A stretch of DNA of 64,000 bases from DASRJW01 sp964567755 (GCA_964567755.1 CAZMNW010000054.1:62001-126000); one strand, 5' to 3'; positions 1 to 7,864 are shown, counted from the stretch's first letter. Made by a program: numbers and translations. The notes: generated by a model not told the origin, from the letters alone.

Positions 1-9
1 TAGCGCGGG

Positions 10-133
10 GCGACGGCGCCGCAATTCGGTCGCGGGCTTCAGACAACTCCGGGCGGAATGGAATCGCGGTCGATCGCCGGAGTGGGCGGCCGCCCGTCGT
101 AACTCGCCCGCAGCCGAATTGCGGCGCCGTCGC
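10..133. repeat. Copy 1 of a ~125-bp palindromic repeat element (REP/MITE-like)
   Basis: The ends form an inverted repeat of about 27 bases (10-36 and 107-133) built around GGCGCCGCAATTCGG and its complement. In this copy the right arm differs by a swapped GA/AG. The interior also has complementary GGGCGG and CCGCCC blocks, so the whole unit could fold into one long hairpin. A second copy in the same orientation lies at 2939-3063 with high identity. This copy sits 26 bases past the stop of the minus-strand methyltransferase gene, where it could act as a REP-like end structure. I see no transposase nearby. Confidence 0.85.
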
Positions 134-158
134 GATCGCATCCCTGCAGCCGGGCTGG

Positions 159-917
159 TCAGGGGCGTGACGTGTGCAGGCGGTTCGACTTCTTGAGGGT
201 TCGGACGATCAGGTAGGCAAACGCGACGAATCCCCATGCGATCAGTGCGGATCGCGACGAGATCCACCCCGCGTCATTCGGGCCTTGCCGGTACGAGCGC
301 CACAGGATCAAGGCGCAGCACATCGACATCCAGGCCGCAGTGGCGCCGTATTCCTTGCGGAACAAGCGACCCCAATCGAAGGTCGCGCTGCGAAAGGCGG
401 CGGGAAACCGGCCGAGGGCAGGCATCCAGCGCTGCACGTCGTGGCAATAGACCTCGTAGGCGGGGCCGAACTTCGCGCGCAGGAATTGTTCCTCGGCGGC
501 AACGATCGCCGTGTACACCCAGACGATGAAGGGCACGCCGATCCAGTAGCCCTGCGGCGTATCCAGCACCATCAGCAGCCCAAATTGAATGGCGAAATTC
601 CCCAGATAGAGGGGGTTGCGACACACCGAGAACAAGCCGGCTTGAACGAGTGTGTCAGCGTACGGGGTGCGGTTGCGGCCTCCGCGCTGGATATACACCA
701 GGCCGATGCACAGAGCGCGCCACAATTGACCGAGTAAGGCAAGGAGGATGCCGAACGGCGCAAGAGTGCCACGCGCGGTGGGTGTGCGCGTCACGGTCGT
801 CAGTGCGAGCACGAGGATCACGGCCGGAAGCACGATGTCGCGGGTGCGAAAAAGGCAGCGGCCCGTCGCCGCGAGTCGCCCGCCGAGCGTCGATGATTGT
901 ACGGTGAGAGAACTCAT
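159..917 (-). CDS. Isoprenylcysteine carboxyl methyltransferase (ICMT)/phospholipid methyltransferase-like integral membrane protein
   Basis: A protein of about 252 residues with several hydrophobic segments. It carries the C-terminal signature of the ICMT/PEMT superfamily: RNPLYLGN, then an acidic AAEEQFL stretch, then FGPAYEVY and RWMP. In known relatives this region binds S-adenosylmethionine, and the enzymes methylate membrane-embedded or lipid substrates. A further pair of hydrophobic stretches follows the signature. The ATG at 915-917 overlaps the stop of cmoA (ATGA), which implies translational coupling. The substrate cannot be read from sequence. Its place directly after a carboxy-SAM synthase raises the possibility that it uses carboxy-SAM rather than SAM, but that is inference. 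The family call is firm and the function open. Confidence 0.85.
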   Translation of the reverse strand: MSSLTVQSSTLGGRLAATGRCLFRTRDIVLPAVILVLALTTVTRTPTARGTLAPFGILLALLGQLWRALCIGLVYIQRGGRNRTPYADTLVQAGLFSVCRNPLYLGNFAIQFGLLMVLDTPQGYWIGVPFIVWVYTAIVAAEEQFLRAKFGPAYEVYCHDVQRWMPALGRFPAAFRSATFDWGRLFRKEYGATAAWMSMCCALILWRSYRQGPNDAGWISSRSALIAWGFVAFAYLIVRTLKKSNRLHTSRP

Positions 918-1702
918 TTCATCGCGAGGACGCCGCAGAAGTTGTACCATTTGAAAAAGACGTCGACGTCGCGGAACCCGCACCGTTTGAGCAGCTCTTC
1001 GTTCTCGTTCAGGCGGTAAGGAATGAGCACATTCTCCAACGCCTCCCGCTTCTGGGCGATTTCGAGGTCCGAATAGCCGTTGCGACGCTTGCGCTCGTAG
1101 TAGTGCTTGATGAACAGCCGGTTGAAGATCGCACTCTCACCGAGCACTTTTTCCACCAGGATCAGGCAACCGTCAGGGCGCAGCCCTGCGCGAATCCGCC
1201 GCACGACGCGTTCTCTCTGCAAGGGACGGACGAATTGCAGAGTGAGGATCAACAACACGACCGACGAGTCGTCGATGCTGAGGTCCTCGTGCATGTCCTG
1301 ATGACGCAGCTCGAATGACCAAGGGAACGCCTGCTCGACCAGCTTCTTCTGAGCGCGCTCCAGCATTTCGGCGGACGAATCGATGCCCACGAAGCGCACG
1401 TCGGCGTCGCGCGGCAAGAGCGAGCCGATCCGCAAAAAAGACGTGCACGTAGAGCAGCCGAGATCCGTGATCGTGCTGCCGGGTGCCACGAAGTCCACCG
1501 CCAATTCGGCGGTCATGCGCTGAATCTCCTCGTAATAGGGCACCGACCGCACGAGCATGTCGTCGAACACGCGAGCAGTCTTCTCGCCGAAATCGAAATC
1601 CGTGATTCGCGGCTGGGGTTCAGCGAATAGATGATCTCGACCGATACTCGCGGCCGGGTTGAAGTTGGACTGCGTACCACGCTCTTCCTCCGACTGGCTC
1701 AG
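914..1702 (-). CDS. cmoA: Carboxy-S-adenosyl-L-methionine synthase CmoA
   Basis: A class I methyltransferase-fold protein of 262 residues if started at the CTG at 1700-1702. CmoA makes carboxy-SAM from SAM and prephenate, releasing phenylpyruvate; in Escherichia coli CmoB uses the product for wobble-uridine modification of tRNA. Diagnostic stretches are DFDFGEKTARVFDDM, RSVPYYEEIQRM, TDLGCST (SAM motif I), LTLQFV and NGYSDLEIAQKRE. The Arg at about residue 219 in QKRE aligns with the arginine that binds the carboxylate of carboxy-SAM in the E. coli enzyme. No ATG, GTG or TTG occurs between the end of the upstream gene and the conserved core, so the start is probably CTG (see the separate site entry). 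No cmoB is seen in the window. Confidence 0.9.
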   Translation of the reverse strand: MSQSEEERGTQSNFNPAASIGRDHLFAEPQPRITDFDFGEKTARVFDDMLVRSVPYYEEIQRMTAELAVDFVAPGSTITDLGCSTCTSFLRIGSLLPRDADVRFVGIDSSAEMLERAQKKLVEQAFPWSFELRHQDMHEDLSIDDSSVVLLILTLQFVRPLQRERVVRRIRAGLRPDGCLILVEKVLGESAIFNRLFIKHYYERKRRNGYSDLEIAQKREALENVLIPYRLNENEELLKRCGFRDVDVFFKWYNFCGVLAMK

Positions 1703-2772
1703 CGTTCGACCTCCAGGTTGCGGACAAAGGCCGCGAATCCTTCCAAGTCCAGTTGCTGAAACCCGTCCGACAGCGCTTGATCGGGTCGGTCGTGCACCTC
1801 GATCATGAGGCCGTCCGCGCCTGCTGCCAGAGCGGCGCGACCGCACGGGGCCAGGATGTCGCTGCGACCGAGCGCATGGCTCAGGTCCACGATGACGGGC
1901 AGCATGGTCTCCTGTTTCAGGATCGGCACCGCGGAAATATCGAGCGTGTTGCGGGTCGACGGTTCAAAGGTGCGAATGCCGCGCTCGCACAGCACAATCG
2001 ATTCGTTCCCACCCGCCGCGATGTACTCCGCCGCCAGCAGGAGCTCTTCGAGCGTCGCCATGAACCCGCGCTTCAGCAGCACCGGCTTGCGAAGCCGGCC
2101 AATGGCCTTCAGAAGTTCGGTATTGTACATGTTGCGGGCACCGACTTGCAGCATGTCGGAGTACTCGGCCACCATCTCCAGCGTGGAGGTGTCGAGGACC
2201 TCGGTCACAACAGGGAGCCCGTACTTGCGCCCCGCATTGCGCAGGAGCACCAACCCCTCTTCGCGCAATCCCTGGAAAGAGTAAGGGTTCGTGCGCGGCT
2301 TGAACGCACCGCCGCGGAGCAACTTGACGCGCGGCATGCGCGCCAGGGCGCCGGTGATTCGATCCATCTGCGCCTCGGACTCCACCGCGCACGGACCCGC
2401 GATGAGCACCGGACTTCCCACGCCCAGCACCGCCGAACCGACGCGAATTCCGCCGGGCGGCACGAGGTCGCGAGCGCGCACCCGCAGGTTGTCTCTGCGG
2501 TCCCGGTCCTGGATCTCCAGCGATGCTCGGAAGATCGCACGGAAGATGTCGCGCACGTCGGTGCGCATGAACGGGCCGCCGTCGGCCCGCTCGACCAGCG
2601 CGGAGAGCATCTCGTCTTCGCGCTCCGGGTCGTACCCGTCCAGCCCCAGCGCTCGTTTGTGTGCGGCGATCTCCATCACCACGGTCGCGCGATGCTGCAG
2701 CAGTTCGAGCAGCTTGACGTTTGTCGCGTCGATTTGTTCGCGCAGCACCATGAGGTGCGAGTCGTTCTTCAA
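1699..2772 (-). CDS. aroG: Bifunctional chorismate mutase / 3-deoxy-7-phosphoheptulonate (DAHP) synthase
   Basis: DAHP synthase joins phosphoenolpyruvate and erythrose 4-phosphate at the entry of the shikimate pathway; chorismate mutase turns chorismate into prephenate. Residues about 8-88 are an AroQ-type chorismate mutase domain (LREQIDATNVKLLELLQHRA). Residues about 100-357 are a KDPG-aldolase-like DAHP synthase (IAGPCAVES, then GGAFKPRTNPYSFQG, then LLKRGFMA, then VIVDLSHA). The fused mutase in related Bacillus-type enzymes also serves as the allosteric sensor. I chose the TTG at 2770-2772 because GGGAG lies just upstream and the length fits the family. A longer TTG start at 2853 and an ATG at 2751 are alternatives. 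The gene is first in an operon with cmoA, and prephenate, the product of its mutase domain, is the substrate of CmoA. Confidence 0.92.
   Translation of the reverse strand: MKNDSHLMVLREQIDATNVKLLELLQHRATVVMEIAAHKRALGLDGYDPEREDEMLSALVERADGGPFMRTDVRDIFRAIFRASLEIQDRDRRDNLRVRARDLVPPGGIRVGSAVLGVGSPVLIAGPCAVESEAQMDRITGALARMPRVKLLRGGAFKPRTNPYSFQGLREEGLVLLRNAGRKYGLPVVTEVLDTSTLEMVAEYSDMLQVGARNMYNTELLKAIGRLRKPVLLKRGFMATLEELLLAAEYIAAGGNESIVLCERGIRTFEPSTRNTLDISAVPILKQETMLPVIVDLSHALGRSDILAPCGRAALAAGADGLMIEVHDRPDQALSDGFQQLDLEGFAAFVRNLEVER
1700..1714 (-). promoter_or_regulatory. Shine-Dalgarno site and probable CTG start codon of cmoA
   Basis: Read on the minus strand, GGAGG is followed after seven bases (TCGAACG) by CTG. 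The CTG overlaps the TGA stop of the upstream aroG-like gene as CTGA. The next codons lead straight into the CmoA N-terminal region with no other usable start. The nearest in-frame GTG or ATG codons lie deep inside the upstream gene and would add about 20-48 arginine-rich residues absent from CmoA proteins. The spacing and the four-base overlap match the ATGA overlap used by the next gene. Confidence 0.65.
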
Positions 2773-2938
2773 CAGACTCCCTCGGGTCTCGCCGGCCGTG
2801 ACAGGCTTGGCCCCGCCAATATTAAGCGTTTCGGCCCGAGGTTGGGAATACAAGAAACCGCCCCCGGATCGCGGTTTCGAGCGTCGTCGTCTGGCTCCTC
2901 GTGAGCCGTCCCGGCCAGGGTCCCGGGGCGGGGTAAGA

Positions 2939-3063
2939 GCGACGGCGCCGCAATTCGGTCGCGGGCTTCAGACAACTCCGGGCGGGAACGGATTCGTGGT
3001 CGATCGCCGGAGTTGGTGGCCGCCCGTCGTAACTCGCCCGCGACCGAATTGCGGCGCCGTCGC
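2939..3063. repeat. Copy 2 of the ~125-bp palindromic repeat element
   Basis: Here the terminal inverted repeats are perfect over 27 bases (2939-2965 against 3037-3063). The interior matches copy 1 closely with a few substitutions and one length difference. It lies between the start of the aroG operon and the end of prmA, 48 bases past the prmA stop, so both copies follow the 3' end of a minus-strand gene. A short piece of the arm sequence (CGAATTGCGGCG) recurs just outside at about 3079-3090. The two copies bracket the whole aroG-cmoA-methyltransferase operon as direct repeats. Confidence 0.9.
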
Positions 3064-3110
3064 GATCGTAAGAACGCGAACGAATTGCGGCGTGGTTGTC
3101 ACCGGCACAA

Positions 3111-3992
3111 TCACTGGCGTTTTGGGCCGTCTAGGCGTACCCAGCTGTCGCGGCGCGCGGTCACTGCGAGGTTGAACGTTGGAATGTATGCTTGCAGAAC
3201 ATCGGGGGATTGGGCATCGAGGATTCCGGAGAGCACCAGATGCCCGCCGGCAACCACGCGTCGTGCGAGTTCCGGGGCGAGCGCGATGAGTGGTGCGCTC
3301 AGGATGTTCGCCACGACGACATCGGCTGGCTCGGGCGGCAGAGATTGGGGCGATCCACACCAGAGGCGTGATGCAACACCGTTCAGCGCCGCGGTTTCCG
3401 TTGTCACGCGCACGGCTGCTGCATCGGTGTCGCACGCCCAGACGAAGCGCGCGCCGAGCAACAATGCGGCGACACCCAAAATGCCAGAGCCGCAACCGTA
3501 GTCGAGCAAAGTGCGACCTGTCAGATCTTCGGCTTCGAGCCACTCCAAACACAGCGCAGTCGTCGCGTGCGTGCCGGTGCCGAAGGCGTTGCCGGGGTCG
3601 AGCCGCAGGTTCACGGCATCCGGTTGCGGTGGCGTGAGCCACGTCGGGCAGATCCACAGGCGCTTGCCGATGGCGATCGGTGTCCACGCCTGCATCCATT
3701 CGCGCGCCCAATCGCGATCCTCGACCGTCGCGAATGTCAGGCTCTCGAGGGATGCAGCCTCGAGGATGCGCGCCAATGTCGCTCGGATGTGCGCGTGGTG
3801 CACGGGAGATGCGAAGAGTGCGCGTACTCGCACCGACTGCCAGGGGCTCGATTCGCCCGCCTGTTCCTCGAGCCAGACGATGGCATCTGCGCTCTGGCAC
3901 TCGATCGCGCTGGCGCCGAGCGCCTCGAGCCACGCTTCGACAGGCTCCACTTGCGCCGCCGGCACGACGAGAGCGAGCTGCTCCCAGGTCAT
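3111..3992 (-). CDS. prmA: Ribosomal protein L11 methyltransferase
   Basis: PrmA trimethylates ribosomal protein L11 using SAM. The 293-residue protein has the divergent N-terminal substrate-recognition domain (about residues 1-115), then a short linker, then the methyltransferase domain. The family signature LDPGNAFGTGTHATT lies at 131-145 and the SAM motif LDYGCGSG at 163-170; a NILSAPL motif follows in the place of the usual NIL catalytic-loop motif. The ATG at 3990-3992 begins two bases after the stop of the upstream ATPase gene, so the two are co-transcribed. Length is normal for the family. Confidence 0.95.
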   Translation of the reverse strand: MTWEQLALVVPAAQVEPVEAWLEALGASAIECQSADAIVWLEEQAGESSPWQSVRVRALFASPVHHAHIRATLARILEAASLESLTFATVEDRDWAREWMQAWTPIAIGKRLWICPTWLTPPQPDAVNLRLDPGNAFGTGTHATTALCLEWLEAEDLTGRTLLDYGCGSGILGVAALLLGARFVWACDTDAAAVRVTTETAALNGVASRLWCGSPQSLPPEPADVVVANILSAPLIALAPELARRVVAGGHLVLSGILDAQSPDVLQAYIPTFNLAVTARRDSWVRLDGPKRQ

Positions 3993-3993
3993 C

Positions 3994-5919
3994 TCACTCC
4001 GACTCGCTGTCGCGCGAGACCTGTCGTGTCCGGCGCGGCGAGCGGCCGGCAGCGAGATTTCGGTCGGCGTAGGCGGCGACCTCGACCAGTTGCTCGAGTG
4101 GCTGCTCGAGTCTCGGATCTTGGTGGCTGCGCAGCACGACTTCCTTGGCGAACAGGAGGGCCAAATAGCGCAGCTTGAGTGTCGGGCGTTCTGCGATTGC
4201 ACGGTACTCCGGATGCGCCGTGTTCACCTGCCAGCGCTTGTCGAGCAGGCGCGAACGCCAAGTGGCTCCCGTCTGATTGACGAGCTCGGGCTCTGGAATC
4301 CCCTCGCTGGCGCGGCGCGCCGACAGCTCGTCCACGACCTCGATCGTTGCCTGCGCCTGCGCTTCCCGTCCGTCCGCACGAGCCGTGACGTGCAGAGTTC
4401 CCAGCGTCGGTTCTTCGCTGGCGTGCACGCGCACTCGACCGGGCCTTGCCTGTTCGTCGTCGAGCAGACTGCCGACCGCGCCGTCGAGCGACCACGCAAA
4501 CTCCACCGGCTCCAGGAGCGGACGCTCGGTCGCATCCAAAGCGATCGCACGCACGATGCGCACGCTGCGCGCGACCAGTCGCAATGAAGCAGGCGCGAGC
4601 CGCACCATCGCGAGCGGCCCGGGTGGCAGCAATGTGGCCGCCGCATGCATCGGCTCGTCCTCACTGTATGTGCCCGAACCTTCCTCCGCCTTGCCGTCCC
4701 CGCCCGCGTTGGTTCCGGTGCCTCCATCGCCGCGCCCCGGGTCCTTCGTGTCCTGCAGCGGCAACAGGTCGTAGCGCGGCCGATGGCGATAGAAATCGCG
4801 AAAAGCGCGCTGCAGATCACGAATGAGGTTGCGATCCAGCGCCTCGGCGCGCTGGCGTTCGAGGCGCTCGAGAATGCCGAAAAGCAGCGGCTCGAGTGTG
4901 CGCATCGCGCGCGCGAAAGCTTCCGCTGCGTCATCCACCAGAATTCCGCGCCGGCTGCCTGGCGCGACGCGAAATCTCGGGAAATCCACCAGACCCGTGA
5001 GACGTGGATCGGTCCACGGTTCGTGATCCAAGTCGAGCGGCGCCAGCTCGTGGAATCCTTGCGCCACCAGAGTTCCAGCGGCGTAGACACCGATGCCGTG
5101 CGTCTCCTGAGATCCGCCGTTCTCCGAGGCGAGGTAGATCTCGAGCCGCGCTGGACCTTGCCCCGGCACTTCGACGGGCCCGAGACCCTGCAGCCGTTCG
5201 CCCAAGAAACGTGGAGGCTTGACCGCGAACAGCTTCTGCGCTCGGCCCCTGGCGCTCTTGTCCTCGATGACGAGCTCGACGTCGCGCGCCGTCAGCTGTC
5301 CTCTGAGCTCGGCGGCCAGATAGTCCGCCGCCCGCCGCGGCATGAGCGCACTCAACACCGATCGATGCAGGCCGACGACGAGAATCTCGGTGCTGCGTTC
5401 GTCCAGACCCAACTTGCCACGCAGCGGCTCGACGACATACTCCGGACGATCGCGGTACAGCACCAACCGATGCGGGCGTTGGCCAGGCACCGCCGTGCGC
5501 ATCTCCAACATCTCACCCAAGCTCCAGAACCCGAGAAGGCCGATGCCGTACTGTCCCTGCGTCATCAACGAGTAACGCTCTTGGGGCGACAGCGCACGCT
5601 TGCGGCTGTGTCCGATGTGCGTTGCGATGTACTGGAGCGCGTCCTTGCGCTCCATCTCTGGGATCACGCCCTCGCCATCGTCGACGATGCGCAGGCTTGG
5701 CAGGGCTTGCTCGCGCTGGCGCACAATGCGGATGCGCTTGGCGCCGGCATCGAGGCTGTTCTGCACCAGCTCGGCCAGCGCCTTGCGCGGATCCGGCTGA
5801 CTCAACGCCAACCAGCGGATGAGCTCGAATGGATCGTGGGCGCGCACACGTCCGCGCACGGAATCGGTGGGGCGGCGCCCGCCGCGCCGCCGGCTCGAAG
5901 GTGGATTCGGAGTCGTCAT
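3994..5919 (-). CDS. GHKL (HSP90-like) ATP-binding protein of unknown function
   Basis: A protein of 641 residues. The N-terminal 200 residues hold a complete Bergerat ATP-binding fold: ALAELVQNSLDAGA (about 48-60, with the Mg-binding Asn), IVDDGEGV (78-85) and GQYGIGLLGFW (122-132). This is the same core found in HSP90, MutL and related dimeric ATPases. The middle has low similarity to anything I recognise. An acidic, glycine-rich linker follows, and the last 200 residues are likely beta-rich. It differs from MutL and HtpG in length and lacks their C-terminal signatures. The ATG at 5917-5919 opens the conserved region; longer readings give arginine-rich nonsense. prmA follows within two bases. 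Function unknown. Confidence 0.8.
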   Translation of the reverse strand: MTTPNPPSSRRRGGRRPTDSVRGRVRAHDPFELIRWLALSQPDPRKALAELVQNSLDAGAKRIRIVRQREQALPSLRIVDDGEGVIPEMERKDALQYIATHIGHSRKRALSPQERYSLMTQGQYGIGLLGFWSLGEMLEMRTAVPGQRPHRLVLYRDRPEYVVEPLRGKLGLDERSTEILVVGLHRSVLSALMPRRAADYLAAELRGQLTARDVELVIEDKSARGRAQKLFAVKPPRFLGERLQGLGPVEVPGQGPARLEIYLASENGGSQETHGIGVYAAGTLVAQGFHELAPLDLDHEPWTDPRLTGLVDFPRFRVAPGSRRGILVDDAAEAFARAMRTLEPLLFGILERLERQRAEALDRNLIRDLQRAFRDFYRHRPRYDLLPLQDTKDPGRGDGGTGTNAGGDGKAEEGSGTYSEDEPMHAAATLLPPGPLAMVRLAPASLRLVARSVRIVRAIALDATERPLLEPVEFAWSLDGAVGSLLDDEQARPGRVRVHASEEPTLGTLHVTARADGREAQAQATIEVVDELSARRASEGIPEPELVNQTGATWRSRLLDKRWQVNTAHPEYRAIAERPTLKLRYLALLFAKEVVLRSHQDPRLEQPLEQLVEVAAYADRNLAAGRSPRRTRQVSRDSESE

Positions 5920-6062
5920 CCCGGCATGATAACACTCCCCGAGCGAAGCACTCCGGTTCGTCCTCAGCCGCTGCGTCCGTCGATTGACCCGTCCGGTTCT
6001 CCAGTCCCATATTTTGGCTTGTTCGCCCGCGATCGTCGCGAACGCACGACAGGGACGTCTCG

Positions 6063-6707
6063 ATGCTCTCTTCCCGTTCGGTCGGATTTGCCATCCTCGC
6101 GGCCGTGATCTTGGCGACTGCGGGAGCACCACTTGCCGGCGCGAACGATTCGCTCGCCGTGCAACGCACTCCGCACGACTCCGCCGCCGCGAGCCCGAGC
6201 GATTCCGCCCGCACCATCGACGACGCGTCCGCGCTCGCCGCTGTTTTTTCAAGCATGCGAACGGGCATGCTCGTGCGCGTCCTCGTTCCCGATGCGCGCA
6301 TCCTCGAAGGTCCATTCCTGCGCACGCGCGGCGACCTGCTGCTCTTCGACGACGTGAAGGACACGGTGGTCGCCTTCGGAGACATCGACAGGGTCTGGCG
6401 ACAAAAGCGTGGCAGGAGCGAAGCCGGCGTGGTCAGTGGCATCGCGTTGGGTTTGCTGGGCGCCGGCTTCCTTGCCGTGGCTGCGTATTATGGTCCGATC
6501 TGCTTCGATAATTGTGAGCCGAGAGATGGCATCACAACCGCTCTTGCGACCATCGGCGGCGCGATGGTCGGCGCGGGAATCGGTTTTTTCGTCGGCTACG
6601 GTCTGGGTGGGCTCGTGGCTCCGGGACCCATGATTTGGGCACAGATCTATCCCGCAGAGCCCGTGATGCGTGGTGGCTGGAGTCCACCACTGCCGGAAGA
6701 GAAATGA
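6063..6707 (+). CDS. Hypothetical secreted/membrane protein, paralogue of the next gene
   Basis: A 214-residue protein with a signal peptide (residues 1-27, ending GAPLAGA), a Ser/Asp/Ala-rich stretch, and a compact domain at about 65-115 with the pattern GMLVRVLVPDARILEGPF...D.VWRQ. Two glycine-rich hydrophobic segments (about 122-142 and 163-190) follow, so it probably sits in the inner membrane or forms a membrane-spanning hairpin. The compact domain resembles a small Sm/PRC-like beta fold, but I cannot name a family. It overlaps the next gene by four bases (ATGA), and the two share domain order, so they arose by tandem duplication. Function unknown. Confidence 0.75.
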   Translation: MLSSRSVGFAILAAVILATAGAPLAGANDSLAVQRTPHDSAAASPSDSARTIDDASALAAVFSSMRTGMLVRVLVPDARILEGPFLRTRGDLLLFDDVKDTVVAFGDIDRVWRQKRGRSEAGVVSGIALGLLGAGFLAVAAYYGPICFDNCEPRDGITTALATIGGAMVGAGIGFFVGYGLGGLVAPGPMIWAQIYPAEPVMRGGWSPPLPEEK

Positions 6708-7372
6708 GCCATCGCCATCGCACCCAATCGATCCCCGGACTTCGCCACGCCCTCGTGGTGATGCTCCTGACACACCCGTCGAGGGCGAGTAGCGCCCCCG
6801 ACCTCGGCGGCAATCCGAACCATGCTGGATGGGACGAGTTTGCCCGCACGTCGGCAGCGAACGAGACACCATCGGGCCCGGAGGTGGGCGGAGATGTGGG
6901 GCCGGCTCTCGAAAGATCGGGCGTGCGCGCAGGCAGCATGCTCCGAGTTCGGCTCACGAGCGGTCGGACGCTCGAGGGTCCCTTCGAGCGTTACGAAGAA
7001 TCTCGGCTCGTCTTAGCCGACTCTCCACGAACCGATGTCGCCACGGCAGACCTCGATTCGCTCTGGCACGAAACCATCTCGAAAAACAAGGCGGCGACGA
7101 AGGGCGGAATCGTGGAGGGAATCATCGGGGCAGCGGCCGGCGGCGTTCTATTGACTGTTACTCACTCTTACACCCCTGTCGACGGTGGCGATAGCGATTC
7201 CGGGACGGGAGACATCGCGCTCGGAGTGTTGTCCGGTTGCTTTCTCGGCAGCTTGTTGGGCGCTTTCCTCGGCAACATCACGTCGGCCGGAAGTCCCGAA
7301 TGGACCCTCCTCTACCCGCGCGAGCGCACTTCGCCGACGAACTGGAGTGTCCCTGCCCAGCCCGCGCCATGA
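6704..7372 (+). CDS. Hypothetical membrane protein, tandem paralogue of the preceding gene
   Basis: A 222-residue protein started at the ATG that overlaps the upstream stop (6704-6707, ATGA). It repeats the neighbour's plan: N-terminal hydrophobic region, acidic low-complexity stretch, a domain with GSMLRVRLTSGRTLEGPF and a terminal LDSLWHE, then two glycine-rich hydrophobic segments (GGIVEGIIGAAAGGVLL and LGVLSGCFLGSLLGAFLG). Shared positions with the paralogue are R.G..(V/L)RV, LEGPF and D...W. Sequence identity is low outside the motif, so the duplication is old. No known family is recognised. Confidence 0.75.
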   Translation: MSHRHRTQSIPGLRHALVVMLLTHPSRASSAPDLGGNPNHAGWDEFARTSAANETPSGPEVGGDVGPALERSGVRAGSMLRVRLTSGRTLEGPFERYEESRLVLADSPRTDVATADLDSLWHETISKNKAATKGGIVEGIIGAAAGGVLLTVTHSYTPVDGGDSDSGTGDIALGVLSGCFLGSLLGAFLGNITSAGSPEWTLLYPRERTSPTNWSVPAQPAP

Positions 7373-7408
7373 GAAGGTGCACGGCGCGAACGTCGCCGAC
7401 AGCCAAGC

Positions 7409-7864
7409 TCAGTCCGCAGCGCCGGTGAAGTCATCGATCTGCAGGATGCGCAAGCCCGCGATCGAAGGGAGAGTCCTGTCATTCGTGACCAGGCAAGAAC
7501 ACCCACCATGCAGTGCCGCCGACAGATGAATTGAATCCGGGGCACGCAGTCCCGAATACAACGCTCGCAGATGTGCGGCCGTGCGGAGTTGTGAACGATC
7601 GATGTCGAGGAGTCGCAGGCCACGGCTCCCCCCGAGAATCTCCTCGTAGCGTTCGGCGAGCGCGACGTTCCCCGAACGGTAAGGCACAACGAGAACTTCG
7701 AGAAGCGTGAGACTCGACGTCACGGCGGCGATCCGTTGCGAGTCGATCGACTCGAACACTGGCAGGAGAATCGGCAGGAAACGTGGATGTTCTTCGATGA
7801 AGTAGATGAAGACGACTGTGTCCAGGGCCACGGGTCCCGCGCCAATGGCGTCGATCAGTCCCAC
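7409..7864 (-). CDS. PIN-domain ribonuclease toxin (VapC-like)
   Basis: A 151-residue PIN-domain protein. The four conserved acidic positions are visible: Asp in VALDTVVFIYF near the N-terminus, Glu in LTLLEVLV, Asp in LRAPDSIHLSAAL and Asp in LVTNDRTL. Family members cleave RNA, often tRNA, and are kept inactive by a partner antitoxin. The GTG at 7862-7864 overlaps the antitoxin gene by ten bases and places the first Asp about a dozen residues in, as usual. With the upstream ribbon-helix-helix gene it forms a type II toxin-antitoxin module on the minus strand. Confidence 0.88.
   Translation of the reverse strand: MGLIDAIGAGPVALDTVVFIYFIEEHPRFLPILLPVFESIDSQRIAAVTSSLTLLEVLVVPYRSGNVALAERYEEILGGSRGLRLLDIDRSQLRTAAHLRALYSGLRAPDSIHLSAALHGGCSCLVTNDRTLPSIAGLRILQIDDFTGAAD

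Noticed and set aside
1753..2904. A 383-codon plus-strand frame opposite the DAHP synthase gene.
   Set aside because: It is an antisense shadow: no start signal, no family, and the opposite strand codes for a textbook enzyme.
3079..3090. A possible third copy of the palindromic repeat next to copy 2.
   Set aside because: Only about 12 bases match; this is too little to call a copy and may be a decayed arm.
7382..7398. A small CGGCG/CGCCG hairpin between the membrane paralogue and the PIN toxin gene as a shared terminator.
   Set aside because: Five-base stem without a T-run; such pairs are frequent by chance in this GC-rich DNA.
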